This document shows, piece by piece, positions 46,190 to 54,504 of a DNA stretch of 64,000 bases. The DNA is taken from contig NZ_KB899377.1 in NCBI RefSeq assembly GCF_000378185.1, forward strand, positions 124,001 to 188,000, given 5' to 3'. Under the pieces are notes generated by a model. It saw only the letters and a list, made by a program, of their open reading frames with translations. It was not told where the DNA came from and made no database searches. The DNA comes from Salinimonas chungwhensis DSM 16280. GTDB lineage: Bacteria; Pseudomonadota; Gammaproteobacteria; Enterobacterales; Alteromonadaceae. A program made the translations under genes and the position numbers. Position 1 is the first letter of the stretch, and the number at the start of each line of letters is the position of its first letter.

Positions 46190-47185
46190 ATGAAACTGTT
46201 TAAATCGTTCCATTGGACTGGCATCGCGGCTTTGACGGTGTGTTTGTTACCGGCATGTTCCGGCCCTGATTATGATCCGGAGAAGCAGTGGCTGCATGGC
46301 AAAGAAGGGATTTACGCGGCAGATATTTCATCCGATGGCACCCTGGCGGTGGTTTCGGGGGTGAATAATGGTATCGATGTGTGGCAGGTAAAAGCTAGTG
46401 AGCCGATGTATCATTGGTCCCATCAGGGGGAGGCGGCGAATCTGGTAAATACCATCCATATTTCCGCCGATAAAAAAGTGGTGGTCACCAGTGACCGTGA
46501 AGCGTTTGCGTTATGGAGTCTGGAAAGCGGCGAGCCAATGGGCTTTTGGCGAATTGACACGTCCACCATTCGTGACGTTGCAGTGGCCAATGATGGTAAA
46601 GGAATTCTGGTTGGTCGTTCGAACGGTAAAGCCATGTATTTTGAACCGGAAACCGGCCGCAGGCTGGAGTTTTTTGGCCATCAGGAAAAAATTAACAGTG
46701 TAGATATATCTCCCAACGGCAAGTATGCTCTCACCGGCTCCAATGACTACGTTGCTTACTTGTGGAGTACCGATAACGGGCAAATCATACATACCTTTAC
46801 GCATCCCAGCCGGGTAACGTTGGTGGCTCTGGACGACGAGGGGCGTTATGCCTTTACCGCGGGCAGTCAGAAAAAGTCACAGATTTGGAATGTTCAAACA
46901 GGTGCACCGGTGGCTAACCTTCAGTATATTGCACGCCAGAAAATATTTACGGATGCTGTATTTTCTGAAGACGGCAACTATTTATTAACCGGCTCACCCA
47001 CTCGCAGCGTGGATTTATGGGACGTTGCCACCGGTGAGTCCGTCGCTGAATGGAAAGTCACCCCTAAAGACGGTGCTTCCCCGCCCAGCGCCGTGGTTTA
47101 CGCTGTCGGGTTTGCCGGCCCGCAAAGCATTGTCTCAGAAAGTAGTAGCGGTCTTGCCGAATTATGGGAATTTGAAAATGAGTAG
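46190..47185 (+). CDS. WD40-repeat lipoprotein
   Basis: The 331-residue protein has a lipoprotein signal peptide with lipobox LPAC (near residue 23) and then a WD40 beta-propeller of about seven repeats. Blades end in IDVWQV, FALWSL, AYLWST, SQIWNV, VDLWDV and AELWEF. WD40 propellers are protein-interaction platforms, so it probably scaffolds an envelope complex; its partner is unknown. Its 3' end overlaps slyX by eight bases, implying coupled translation. Confidence 0.88.
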   Translation: MKLFKSFHWTGIAALTVCLLPACSGPDYDPEKQWLHGKEGIYAADISSDGTLAVVSGVNNGIDVWQVKASEPMYHWSHQGEAANLVNTIHISADKKVVVTSDREAFALWSLESGEPMGFWRIDTSTIRDVAVANDGKGILVGRSNGKAMYFEPETGRRLEFFGHQEKINSVDISPNGKYALTGSNDYVAYLWSTDNGQIIHTFTHPSRVTLVALDDEGRYAFTAGSQKKSQIWNVQTGAPVANLQYIARQKIFTDAVFSEDGNYLLTGSPTRSVDLWDVATGESVAEWKVTPKDGASPPSAVVYAVGFAGPQSIVSESSSGLAELWEFENE

Positions 47186-47414
47186 TAACGACACGACATC
47201 ATTAACTGATGCATATAATGCCATAGAAGAACTTCAGACCAAGGTAGCCTTTCAGGAGCATACCATCGATGAGTTAAACGATGCACTGACCGGGCAACAA
47301 CACCAGATTGAAAAGCTGCAAATACAGATCCGGCATCTGATGGAGAAGATTAAAACGATGGAGCCTTCTGATATTGCCAGATTAAGTGATGAAACACCGC
47401 CACCGCACTATTGA
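47178..47414 (+). CDS. slyX: SlyX family protein
   Basis: This 78-residue coiled-coil protein has heptad-like leucines throughout (IEELQTKVAFQEHTIDELND, IEKLQIQIRHLMEKI) and ends PPPHY, both typical of SlyX. The function is unknown; it accompanies fkpA in E. coli as here. The ATG at 47178 overlaps the WD40 gene; the frame is open further upstream but that part is the shadow of the propeller gene. Confidence 0.92.
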   Translation: MSSNDTTSLTDAYNAIEELQTKVAFQEHTIDELNDALTGQQHQIEKLQIQIRHLMEKIKTMEPSDIARLSDETPPPHY

Positions 47415-48037
47415 GCCGAAAAAATTCGGCTGAGGTCCGTTGATAAAGAACTCACCATATCGTTGTGGCTTTTGTGAACATGATGAGGAAGATTATAGCT
47501 GCCCAAAAAGAAAGACTGGTAAGGACGTTGTATCGGGGCCTCCTCTATCTTCTGACTGACGACAACATGAACAAAATAATCAACGCGACGTTGATTAAAT
47601 AAAGTCAGAAGTTGCCGTGGAGAATCGACATATGTCGCCAGGCCTTTGAGTGAGAATATGTGCCCGTCCTCATCAAGTAACGCCTTACTACCACGGCTAC
47701 TATAAACACTGACTGATGTATCCTGAAAGCGCTGTTCAGTGCATTGAGTGTCTGGCGGACAGATAAGGTACAAGTCAAGGGGGAGTAAGGGAGGTCCAAC
47801 CTGAAGGACATCAGGATAGCTTTTTGACAAATTAGAGCGCGCAGCCAGATCGGCATCAATCACGCCAGCGTTGAACAGCTTCAGCCTTCTTGCCATGGGT
47901 AATTGTACAAATCTCACTTTTGTACCAGCCGCTTTATACGCTCGCGCAATTTTTATTTCAAGATCCCGCGCTACGGGATAGTCGACAGATCCAATCAGAA
48001 ACACCAAAGCGGTAGTTTTCAACGGGAACAACGCCAT
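47408..48037 (-). CDS. Periplasmic solute-binding-like protein
   Basis: The roughly 209-residue product starts with a hydrophobic segment (ALFPLKTTALVFLIGSV) that could be a signal peptide. The following RDLEIKIARAYKAAGTKVRF and LPMARRLKLFNAGVIDADLA match the first lobe of amino-acid-type (SBP_bac_3) periplasmic binding proteins, where a query for sensory or transport ligands begins similarly. The C-terminal half (VDSPRQLLTLFNQRRVDYFV) fits the second lobe. No permease genes are near, so it may be an orphan sensor or a remnant. ATG 48037 is preferred to TTG 48073. It overlaps slyX by seven bases. Confidence 0.7.
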   Translation of the reverse strand: MALFPLKTTALVFLIGSVDYPVARDLEIKIARAYKAAGTKVRFVQLPMARRLKLFNAGVIDADLAARSNLSKSYPDVLQVGPPLLPLDLYLICPPDTQCTEQRFQDTSVSVYSSRGSKALLDEDGHIFSLKGLATYVDSPRQLLTLFNQRRVDYFVHVVVSQKIEEAPIQRPYQSFFLGSYNLPHHVHKSHNDMVSSLSTDLSRIFSAQ

Positions 48038-48142
48038 GCTAAGCGTAAAAACGTTACTATCTTCATCGTGCAATTGTGTGGGTTTTTATGAAGTATAGCG
48101 AAACCACTGATGCACATAGATTAATTATCCATCAAACATCAC

Positions 48143-48178
48143 GCGTGGGTGTCCGATTTTGCGTGGGTGTCCGATTTT
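48143..48178. repeat. Perfect 18-bp tandem duplication
   Basis: GCGTGGGTGTCCGATTTT occurs twice in a row (48143-48160 and 48161-48178), followed by GC again. It lies in the non-coding gap between two minus-strand genes. Confidence 0.85.
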
Positions 48179-48250
48179 GCACGATTTTGTATAGCCTGAC
48201 CCGCTTATCCACAGACTACTCTTTCGTTTTTTAATAAAAGCTAAGCACGG

Positions 48251-49384
48251 TTATGCGTCAGACGCGTTCTGATCACTGGCGGTCTGCTGTTTTTCTTCTT
48301 TTTGCTGCGTGGCATCTTCTAACTTAATGCTTTTTTCCACATCGCCTTTCATGGCATTGATGAATGCATTTTTTAGCACCCCCCCTATGGCGGGCAGTAG
48401 AGGCGTATCTGGTTTACTTAGCTGGCCCTCAATCGGGATGCGGGTAGCTATCTGCTCTTCTGACTGGTTTTCAAATAATTCGGCGATGAAGGCCGAACCC
48501 ATTTCCACCATACCTTCAAAAAAGCCATCGTCGTCCTGCTCGATATCGCCTTCCCAGGAAAATATGGTCACATTTTTCAAAATAGGTTTAACATAACCAC
48601 TGATATAACCATCGTCACTGGCAATTTCCATGGCTAGTTCCAGCGTGCCGGCCTCTAGATCGAACGGTGCATAAGCGTCCAACAGGTTCTCAAAATTAAC
48701 CAGCGCTACATCATTAGCCTGAAGATCTAAATCAAACGTGGGTCGTTGGGTACTGGGATCCAGTGAAGTGGAAAGGGCTAATGTGCCTTGTTCGGCGGTT
48801 TGCGCCGAGGCATTGAAGGTGGCCATTAAATTTTTAGATAAATCGCGGCTGTTGACCAGGTTCTTACCTTCGCCATTAATGTTATGCAACGATACCTCCA
48901 CAGGAGGTTCAGCGTCAGGGTTGTAAAAACCTATTTTGCCATCTGTAATTCGTAGATGATCAATTCTCAGCGGGAACAGTTGGTCAGCCAGGTTTAACCA
49001 GTTTTCAGACTCACCAGTTTGATCTTTACTGTCATCCTGCTGTGAGTCAATGAAGTTAATTTCAGGCCGCGTAAGCTGAACATCGCCCACTATTGCGCCA
49101 TCCATAAGCGCCGACCACAGCAAGCTAAACTCAACTTTATTAGCCTTAAATAGCGGCCTGTCTACGGAGCCGCCCGTTTTGATAATCAGAATATCTTCCA
49201 GCTTATAGGCGCCCCGCCACAGCATGAGGTCGACATCCCCTACGCTGCCCGCATAGTCACCAGGCTGACTTAATGTTCGATTGATATACCATTGCGCAGC
49301 ATAGGGCAATGAAAAGCGCACTAAGATAATCACTGCTACCACACTGAGGATAGACACCGTGAGCCGTTTTGAACGCTTTTTCAT
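48251..49384 (-). CDS. DUF748 (AsmA-like) envelope protein
   Basis: The 377-residue protein has one N-terminal membrane helix (VSILSVVAVIILVRFSLPY) and a long beta-rich periplasmic body. The order WYINRTLSQPGDYAGSVGDV, LTRPEINFI, LRIDHLRITDGKIGFYNP and LDAYAPFDLEAGTLEL is typical of DUF748 proteins, which belong to the AsmA-like group thought to bridge inner and outer membrane for lipid transport. The C-terminus is charged and low complexity (Gln/Glu/Lys). ATG 49384 puts the helix near the start; the frame is open 17 codons further. Confidence 0.85.
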   Translation of the reverse strand: MKKRSKRLTVSILSVVAVIILVRFSLPYAAQWYINRTLSQPGDYAGSVGDVDLMLWRGAYKLEDILIIKTGGSVDRPLFKANKVEFSLLWSALMDGAIVGDVQLTRPEINFIDSQQDDSKDQTGESENWLNLADQLFPLRIDHLRITDGKIGFYNPDAEPPVEVSLHNINGEGKNLVNSRDLSKNLMATFNASAQTAEQGTLALSTSLDPSTQRPTFDLDLQANDVALVNFENLLDAYAPFDLEAGTLELAMEIASDDGYISGYVKPILKNVTIFSWEGDIEQDDDGFFEGMVEMGSAFIAELFENQSEEQIATRIPIEGQLSKPDTPLLPAIGGVLKNAFINAMKGDVEKSIKLEDATQQKEEKQQTASDQNASDA

Positions 49385-49537
49385 TCCTAATCTCTTTGAT
49401 TGACCAGGGCAAAAGACTTGAAAAGTCTGTGCCACAAAAAGAATTTTTAAAATTTATTATTTTTCAATAGCTTATGCGCCATCGTGCAAACAGGGTTGTT
49501 GGCTGTAGCGGGAATATAATGTCAAAAGACGTAATTT

Positions 49538-49744
49538 TTACTCAGGCTTAAACACACCTATTACGTTTTCTCCATCTTTACGCTGTGATTTAATTTTGTC
49601 ATCAGCCTGCGATTCCTGGTACCCACATTCCACACACTTTAATTTTTCCACATTATTTTCAAAGTACAGCATGATGGTATCCATGGCTTTGCATTCCGGA
49701 CAGATCGCTCCGGCGATAAAGCGGCGTCGTTCTCGATTGGTCAT
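49538..49744 (-). CDS. yheV: YheV family putative zinc-ribbon protein
   Basis: The 68-residue protein has four cysteines in two CxxC pairs (CPEC near residue 15 and CVEC near 37), a zinc-ribbon arrangement, with RRFIAGAICPEC and a C-terminal VIGVFKPE closely matching E. coli YheV. Function is unknown. In E. coli it lies near yheS, as here, though the strand order and the absence of kefB differ. Confidence 0.9.
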   Translation of the reverse strand: MTNRERRRFIAGAICPECKAMDTIMLYFENNVEKLKCVECGYQESQADDKIKSQRKDGENVIGVFKPE

Positions 49745-49902
49745 AATACCTCTTGACGATATCGTTGTTCAGATAGTTTTATATTGTACATTATTCCTCT
49801 TCAACCTGTTCAGACGGATTAGTTAAAGGCGCGTAATACAAGCGACCGGCGTGGATTTTTGCTACCATACGCCGCGCAATCAGTAAGGTGTAAACAGCAG
49901 GT

Positions 49903-51804
49903 ATGATTAAGCTCTCAGATATGACTTTGATGCGTGGCAGCAAGATATTGCTGGAATCGGCATCAGCGCAGATTTTTCCCGGCCACAAGGTGGCGCTAAT
50001 TGGTAGTAACGGCTGTGGTAAGTCCAGCCTGTTTGCGCTGTTGCGCAATGAAATTTCACTGGATGCCGGTGATTGCAGTGTGCCGGCCCAATGGCGCATT
50101 GTAAGTGTGGCGCAGGAGACGCCGGCGGTTGACCGGTCTGCCATCGATTATGTTATCGATGGCGATAAACGTCTGCGCCAGTTACAGCATGAGTTGGCCG
50201 ATGCCGAGCGTCAGCATGAGGGCGAAAAGATTGCTGCATTACATGATGCGCTCGCCCAGGCCGGCGCTTATGATGTGGAAGCGCGGGCAGCCACCATTCT
50301 GGCGGGGCTGGGCTTTGGTAATCATCAGCTTCAGGCTCCCGTTACCGACTTTTCTGGGGGCTGGCGGATGCGTTTGAATCTGGCTCAGGCACTGTTGTGT
50401 CCGTCTGATTTGTTATTGCTGGACGAGCCTACTAACCATCTTGATCTGGATGCTGTTATCTGGCTGGAGAAATGGTTGCAACGCTACACCGGCACGCTCA
50501 TGCTGATTTCCCACGATAAAGCCTTTATTGATGCCACGGTCTCGCAAATTATTAGTGTCGAACAACAAAAGCTCGTCGCGTATACCGGTAACTATTCATC
50601 GTATGAGGTTCAGCGGGCCGAGCGTCTGCGATTACAAAACATCGAATATGAAAAGCAGCAGGATAAGATCGCGCATCTGGAGTCCTTTATTACCCGCTTT
50701 AAAGCAAAAGCCAGTAAAGCAAAACAGGCGCAAAGCAGAATCAAGCAACTTGAAAAGATGGAATCAATTTTGCCGGCGCATGCGGCCAGTGAGTTTAGCT
50801 TCTCGTTTGCGCCGCCGGACGATCTGCCCAACCCCCTTATTCGCATGGAACATGTCCAGTTAGGTTATGGTGATGCCGTTATTCTCAATGAGGTAAAGCT
50901 TAATCTGGTGCCGGGCAGCCGCATAGGTTTGCTGGGGAGAAACGGTCAGGGTAAGTCGACACTGATTAAGCTGTTGGCTGATGTCTTAAAGCCGCTAAAG
51001 GGGGAGTTTACCACTGCGCAGGGTCTCAAAGTGGGCTATTTTGCACAGCACCAGCTTGAGTATCTGGATCCCAAGGCTTCCCCGTTATTGCACTTACAAC
51101 GTATTGATAGTCGTGCCACCGAACAGCAACTCAGAGATTTTCTGGGTGGCTTTGGTTTTTATGGTGATGCTGCGCTAAGCGCCGTGGCGCCCATGTCGGG
51201 TGGCGAAAAAGCCCGGTTAGTACTGGCGATTATTGTGTACCAGAAGCCGAACCTGTTGCTTCTGGATGAGCCGACCAACCATCTTGATTTGGAAATGCGC
51301 CATGCGCTTAACATGGCTTTACAGGGCTTTGACGGGGCGATGGTGCTGGTATCCCATGACCGTTTTTTGCTCGCTTCGGTGTGTGAGGACTTCTACCTGG
51401 TTGACAGCGGTAATGCAGCGCCCTTTGAAGGCGACCTTGATGATTATCGTGAATGGATCTTAAGCCAGCAAAATGACCAAAGACCAGCCAGAGAAACCCG
51501 TCCTAAAGACAATCGAAAGGCGCAGAAACGCAGGGATGCAGAGTTTAGAAAAACCATAGCACCGCACACCAAAGCCTTGCAAAAGCACGAAAAGAAACTA
51601 GAGACGTTATCGGCTGAACTTTCCCGACTGGAAACCCGTTTATCAGATACACAGCTATATGACGATGAAAATAAGGCAACGTTGCTGGCATTGCTGGAAG
51701 AACAGAAACAGTTAACCCAGGATCAGGAAAACACTGAACTGGCCTGGATGGAAGCTCAGGAAGCAATTGAACAGGCAAGGCAGGATTATGACAGTAACCC
51801 ATGA
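49903..51804 (+). CDS. yheS: ABC-F family ATPase YheS
   Basis: This 633-residue ABC-F protein has two ATPase domains and no membrane segments. Walker A motifs are GSNGCGKSS (near residue 35) and GRNGQGKST (near 348). Signature motifs are FSGGWRMRLNLA and MSGGEKARL, and Walker B with the following helix is LLLDEPTNHLDL in both halves. The interdomain linker with paired Lys/Arg helices and a C-terminal coiled coil fit YheS, which acts on ribosomes stalled in translation. It starts an operon yheS-TIGR02444-yheT-yheU with overlapping genes. Confidence 0.95.
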   Translation: MIKLSDMTLMRGSKILLESASAQIFPGHKVALIGSNGCGKSSLFALLRNEISLDAGDCSVPAQWRIVSVAQETPAVDRSAIDYVIDGDKRLRQLQHELADAERQHEGEKIAALHDALAQAGAYDVEARAATILAGLGFGNHQLQAPVTDFSGGWRMRLNLAQALLCPSDLLLLDEPTNHLDLDAVIWLEKWLQRYTGTLMLISHDKAFIDATVSQIISVEQQKLVAYTGNYSSYEVQRAERLRLQNIEYEKQQDKIAHLESFITRFKAKASKAKQAQSRIKQLEKMESILPAHAASEFSFSFAPPDDLPNPLIRMEHVQLGYGDAVILNEVKLNLVPGSRIGLLGRNGQGKSTLIKLLADVLKPLKGEFTTAQGLKVGYFAQHQLEYLDPKASPLLHLQRIDSRATEQQLRDFLGGFGFYGDAALSAVAPMSGGEKARLVLAIIVYQKPNLLLLDEPTNHLDLEMRHALNMALQGFDGAMVLVSHDRFLLASVCEDFYLVDSGNAAPFEGDLDDYREWILSQQNDQRPARETRPKDNRKAQKRRDAEFRKTIAPHTKALQKHEKKLETLSAELSRLETRLSDTQLYDDENKATLLALLEEQKQLTQDQENTELAWMEAQEAIEQARQDYDSNP

Positions 51805-52276
51805 TTTATCCCCGGAAACTTTTTGGGCATTTTCAACCAAGCTATACAGTGATCCGGCACTTGCCGCACGGTGTCTGCGTCTACAGGATAATGCCGGCGT
51901 CAACGTGAATATGCTGCTGTTTTTATGCTGGTGCTTACAGCATCAGCGTATTGTTGTGCTAAAACAATGGCATACCCTGAAAGCTGCCATTGCACATAGC
52001 GACCAGGAGCTACAGCAGCATCGTCAGCGCCGTAGCGCCGCCAAAGAGCCGGAAAGTCCTGAACATGCAGACTATGAACAGCTTAAACACACGGAACTTG
52101 AACTGGAAGCACAGCAGCAGTCTGTGCTGGTCAGTGCATTTAACAATATGAATGTGGACAGCACGGATATGGCCGGTATAAATGCTAGTGTTGTAGCGTT
52201 TATTCATGCTTACACACTACGCGACAACCCCGAGGCAATTGCTGATATACGTCACATTATCAAGGACATTGTTTAA
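51788..52276 (+). CDS. TIGR02444 family protein
   Basis: The 162-residue, mostly helical cytoplasmic protein has the N-terminal block FWAFSTKLYSDPALAARCLRLQDNAGVNVNMLLFLCW characteristic of the TIGR02444 (DUF2390) family; I quote only its key residues, FWAFS, CLRLQD and NVNMLLF. Function is unknown. It overlaps the end of yheS by 17 bases, and yheT follows after seven bases, so all are expressed together. Confidence 0.85.
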   Translation: MTVTHDLSPETFWAFSTKLYSDPALAARCLRLQDNAGVNVNMLLFLCWCLQHQRIVVLKQWHTLKAAIAHSDQELQQHRQRRSAAKEPESPEHADYEQLKHTELELEAQQQSVLVSAFNNMNVDSTDMAGINASVVAFIHAYTLRDNPEAIADIRHIIKDIV

Positions 52277-52283
52277 CCGTATT

Positions 52284-53312
52284 ATGACGTCACGAAAAAA
52301 CCTGCTGCACGGAAAGATAGTAAAAAGTGCTTTTGAGGCTCCATGGTGGGCACGCAACCGACATCTTCAGACAATATGGCCGCGTTTTATCCAAAAACGC
52401 TTGCCGTTGGAATACCACTGGGAAAGAATCACTACGCCGGACAGCGATTTTCTGGATTTGGCGTGGGGCCCGAAACCGGCAAAAACCACTGGTATTGTTG
52501 CTATGTTTCACGGCCTTGAGGGGAGTATTCGCTCGCATTACGCCAACGACATGATGGCGGCTTTAAGCCATCAGGGCTGGCAGGTGGTGATGATGCATTT
52601 TCGTTCCTGTTCAGGTGAACCGAACCACTTGCCACGTGCTTATCATTCCGGCGATACCGAGGATCCGGCATTTTTTCTTGATTTATTAAGTGCCCGATTC
52701 CCTGAGTTACCCAAAGTCGCAGTCGGATTTTCGCTGGGCGCCAATATGCTGCTTAAACTGCTGGGCGAAAACCCTGCCCAGAAATGGTTAAATGCCGCTG
52801 TTGCTATATCGGCCCCACTAAAGTTAAGCGAATGCGCGCACAGTATTAATCAGGGGTTTGCCAGAATTTATCAAAAATATTTGCTGGGCAGCATGAAGGC
52901 CACACTGAAAAAGAAAATGGCATTTATTGATTATCGCAAGCTTATCCAGCTCAACCCCGACGATGTAGATAAAATAGATTCGTTCAGGCGGTTTGATGAG
53001 CTGGTCACTGCGCCGCTGCATGATTTTGCTGATGCTGAAGATTACTATCAAAAATGCAGTGCATTTCATTATATGAGTGCCATCCATTGCCCGACGTTGG
53101 TATTACACAGTATTGACGACCCGTTTATGAACCACCTGGTGGTACCAAAACAAGAAGAGCTGTCTGAAGCGGTAACGGTTGAATTAAGCGATCGCGGTGG
53201 CCATGTTGGCTTTATGCAGGGCAATATTTTACGCCCTCAGGTCTGGCTTCAGCAGCGAGTCAGAGAATTTTTAGCGCAGTATATGCCCATTACAGATCAG
53301 GAGAAAACGTGA
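52284..53312 (+). CDS. yheT: YheT family alpha/beta hydrolase
   Basis: The 342-residue hydrolase matches E. coli YheT throughout: NRHLQTIWPR near the start, FHGLEGSIRSHYA (oxyanion hole), MHFRSCSGEPN, the nucleophile in GFSLGANML (near residue 150), HSIDDPFMN for the acid and GGHVGFMQG for the histidine. It is expected to cleave an ester of unknown identity. The start at 52284 is seven bases after the preceding gene; the frame is open upstream but overlaps it. It overlaps yheU by four bases. Confidence 0.93.
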   Translation: MTSRKNLLHGKIVKSAFEAPWWARNRHLQTIWPRFIQKRLPLEYHWERITTPDSDFLDLAWGPKPAKTTGIVAMFHGLEGSIRSHYANDMMAALSHQGWQVVMMHFRSCSGEPNHLPRAYHSGDTEDPAFFLDLLSARFPELPKVAVGFSLGANMLLKLLGENPAQKWLNAAVAISAPLKLSECAHSINQGFARIYQKYLLGSMKATLKKKMAFIDYRKLIQLNPDDVDKIDSFRRFDELVTAPLHDFADAEDYYQKCSAFHYMSAIHCPTLVLHSIDDPFMNHLVVPKQEELSEAVTVELSDRGGHVGFMQGNILRPQVWLQQRVREFLAQYMPITDQEKT

Positions 53313-53554
53313 TTATACCTCTGGCCCAACTGGAAGAAGAGACCATCAGAAATATTGCTGAGGGCTTTGTGTTGCGAGAGGGTACCGACTATGGTGAGGT
53401 TGAATTGAGTTTTGGGGAAAAAGTAGACGCGGTGATTGCCCGTCTCACCTCAGGTGAGGCTGTTTTGGTATATTCTGAGCTGCATGAGAGTGTGGATATA
53501 AAACCCGCCGATACTTTTGCAAGTGATGACGAAGGAACTGCGTCAGCAGAGTAG
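53309..53554 (+). CDS. yheU: UPF0270 family protein YheU
   Basis: This 81-residue acidic protein contains FVLREGTDYGEVELSFGEKV and GEAVLVYSELHESV, which match E. coli YheU closely. Function unknown. The GTG start is inside the ATG-less GTGA overlap with yheT, indicating coupled translation, and it ends the operon. Confidence 0.92.
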   Translation: MIIPLAQLEEETIRNIAEGFVLREGTDYGEVELSFGEKVDAVIARLTSGEAVLVYSELHESVDIKPADTFASDDEGTASAE

Positions 53555-53617
53555 CGCAAGTATGTTGCTTTGCAAGGAGAAAGCTCAGGACTCTATGGCG
53601 GCCCTGAGCAACACTAT

Positions 53618-54157
53618 TTAAAAGGCGTAGCGCGCCGTTAGCTGAGTTATATCCACGTCATCAATACCTTCATGGCTCAGGCCGACCGCCCAACGCGGCG
53701 TAAAATAATAGTTGGCGCTGACTTTGAAAGTAACATCGCCGTCGTCCACATCGTAATAGCCTAGCTGACCAGCCAGTTCCAGCTCAGGCATGATCATCGA
53801 GCGGATACCAGCATTCAGACTAAACCCGCTATCATCAGAAGCACGCGTATCGACCCGCTCAAAATTAGCGCCAAAATATGCATCGGTGCGGCTGGTCAGC
53901 GGCATGCGATATCCTGCGCCCAGAGTCAGCATATCAAAATCAACATTTGACTCATCAAAGTGCTTATAGTCGCCATTAAGATAAATGTTGTTATCCATTA
54001 AATATTTACCGGCTACGGTGAAGCCGTCAGCATCCGCTCCCCCAGCGTCAAGCTCGCTATAGCCAGCTTCAACGTATTGCCAGTTTACATCCGAAAGTGC
54101 TCCGGTACTGAAAGTGCCCAGCAGCGCAGCTGTAAGTATGGGTAAACGCTTATACAT
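53618..54157 (-). CDS. Small outer-membrane beta-barrel protein
   Basis: The 179-residue protein has a signal peptide (MYKRLPILTAALLGTFSTGALS) and alternating beta-strand segments with aromatic girdles, ending in ...LTARYAF. The terminal Phe with the alternating pattern is the recognition signal for the BAM complex. It has about eight strands, as in OmpX/Ail/OmpA-barrel proteins. The repeated Asp-rich turns (DAGGADADG, DVDDGD) fit surface loops. Porin or adhesin roles cannot be distinguished. Confidence 0.82.
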   Translation of the reverse strand: MYKRLPILTAALLGTFSTGALSDVNWQYVEAGYSELDAGGADADGFTVAGKYLMDNNIYLNGDYKHFDESNVDFDMLTLGAGYRMPLTSRTDAYFGANFERVDTRASDDSGFSLNAGIRSMIMPELELAGQLGYYDVDDGDVTFKVSANYYFTPRWAVGLSHEGIDDVDITQLTARYAF

Positions 54158-54504
54158 AAGAACTCCTTGTGTTTGCGACAGGACAAAATCGTCTTTTTCA
54201 TCTTGCCGGCTATTATTCTCTTGGTGTTGTGAGGTTTCTGCCAGACGGTTTGCAACTTATTTGCCAGCTGGTCAACTATTCTTGAGTGTTTTATTACTGC
54301 CCGTCTGCAACCGCGGGTTGTCATAGGTTTCGCTGGTTTACTCTTTTTATCTGTCTGAAATGAAAGACAGTTTTAGCCGGTGGATTCCCGGCTTACGGGC
54401 AGATTATATTTGCCCGAACTGATCTGAGTCAGTCAAAATTACATATCCTGTTGCTTATTCACTTCATTTTCCCTTAGCCCTGCTGACATTTCGGAGAGCC
54501 TCAC
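54158..54504. other. Divergent regulatory region upstream of opgG and the barrel gene
   Basis: These 347 bases hold no credible gene. Two short stem-loops lie side by side 90-130 bases before opgG: AGCCGG/CCGGCT at 54375-54393 and CGGGCA/TGCCCG at 54396-54416. Neither has a T run on the plus strand. They would be part of the opgG leader if transcription begins upstream of them. Confidence 0.5.

Noticed and set aside
49791..50144. Minus-strand frame of 117 codons across the yheS start
   Set aside because: It overlaps the conserved N-terminus of yheS and carries no recognisable motif.
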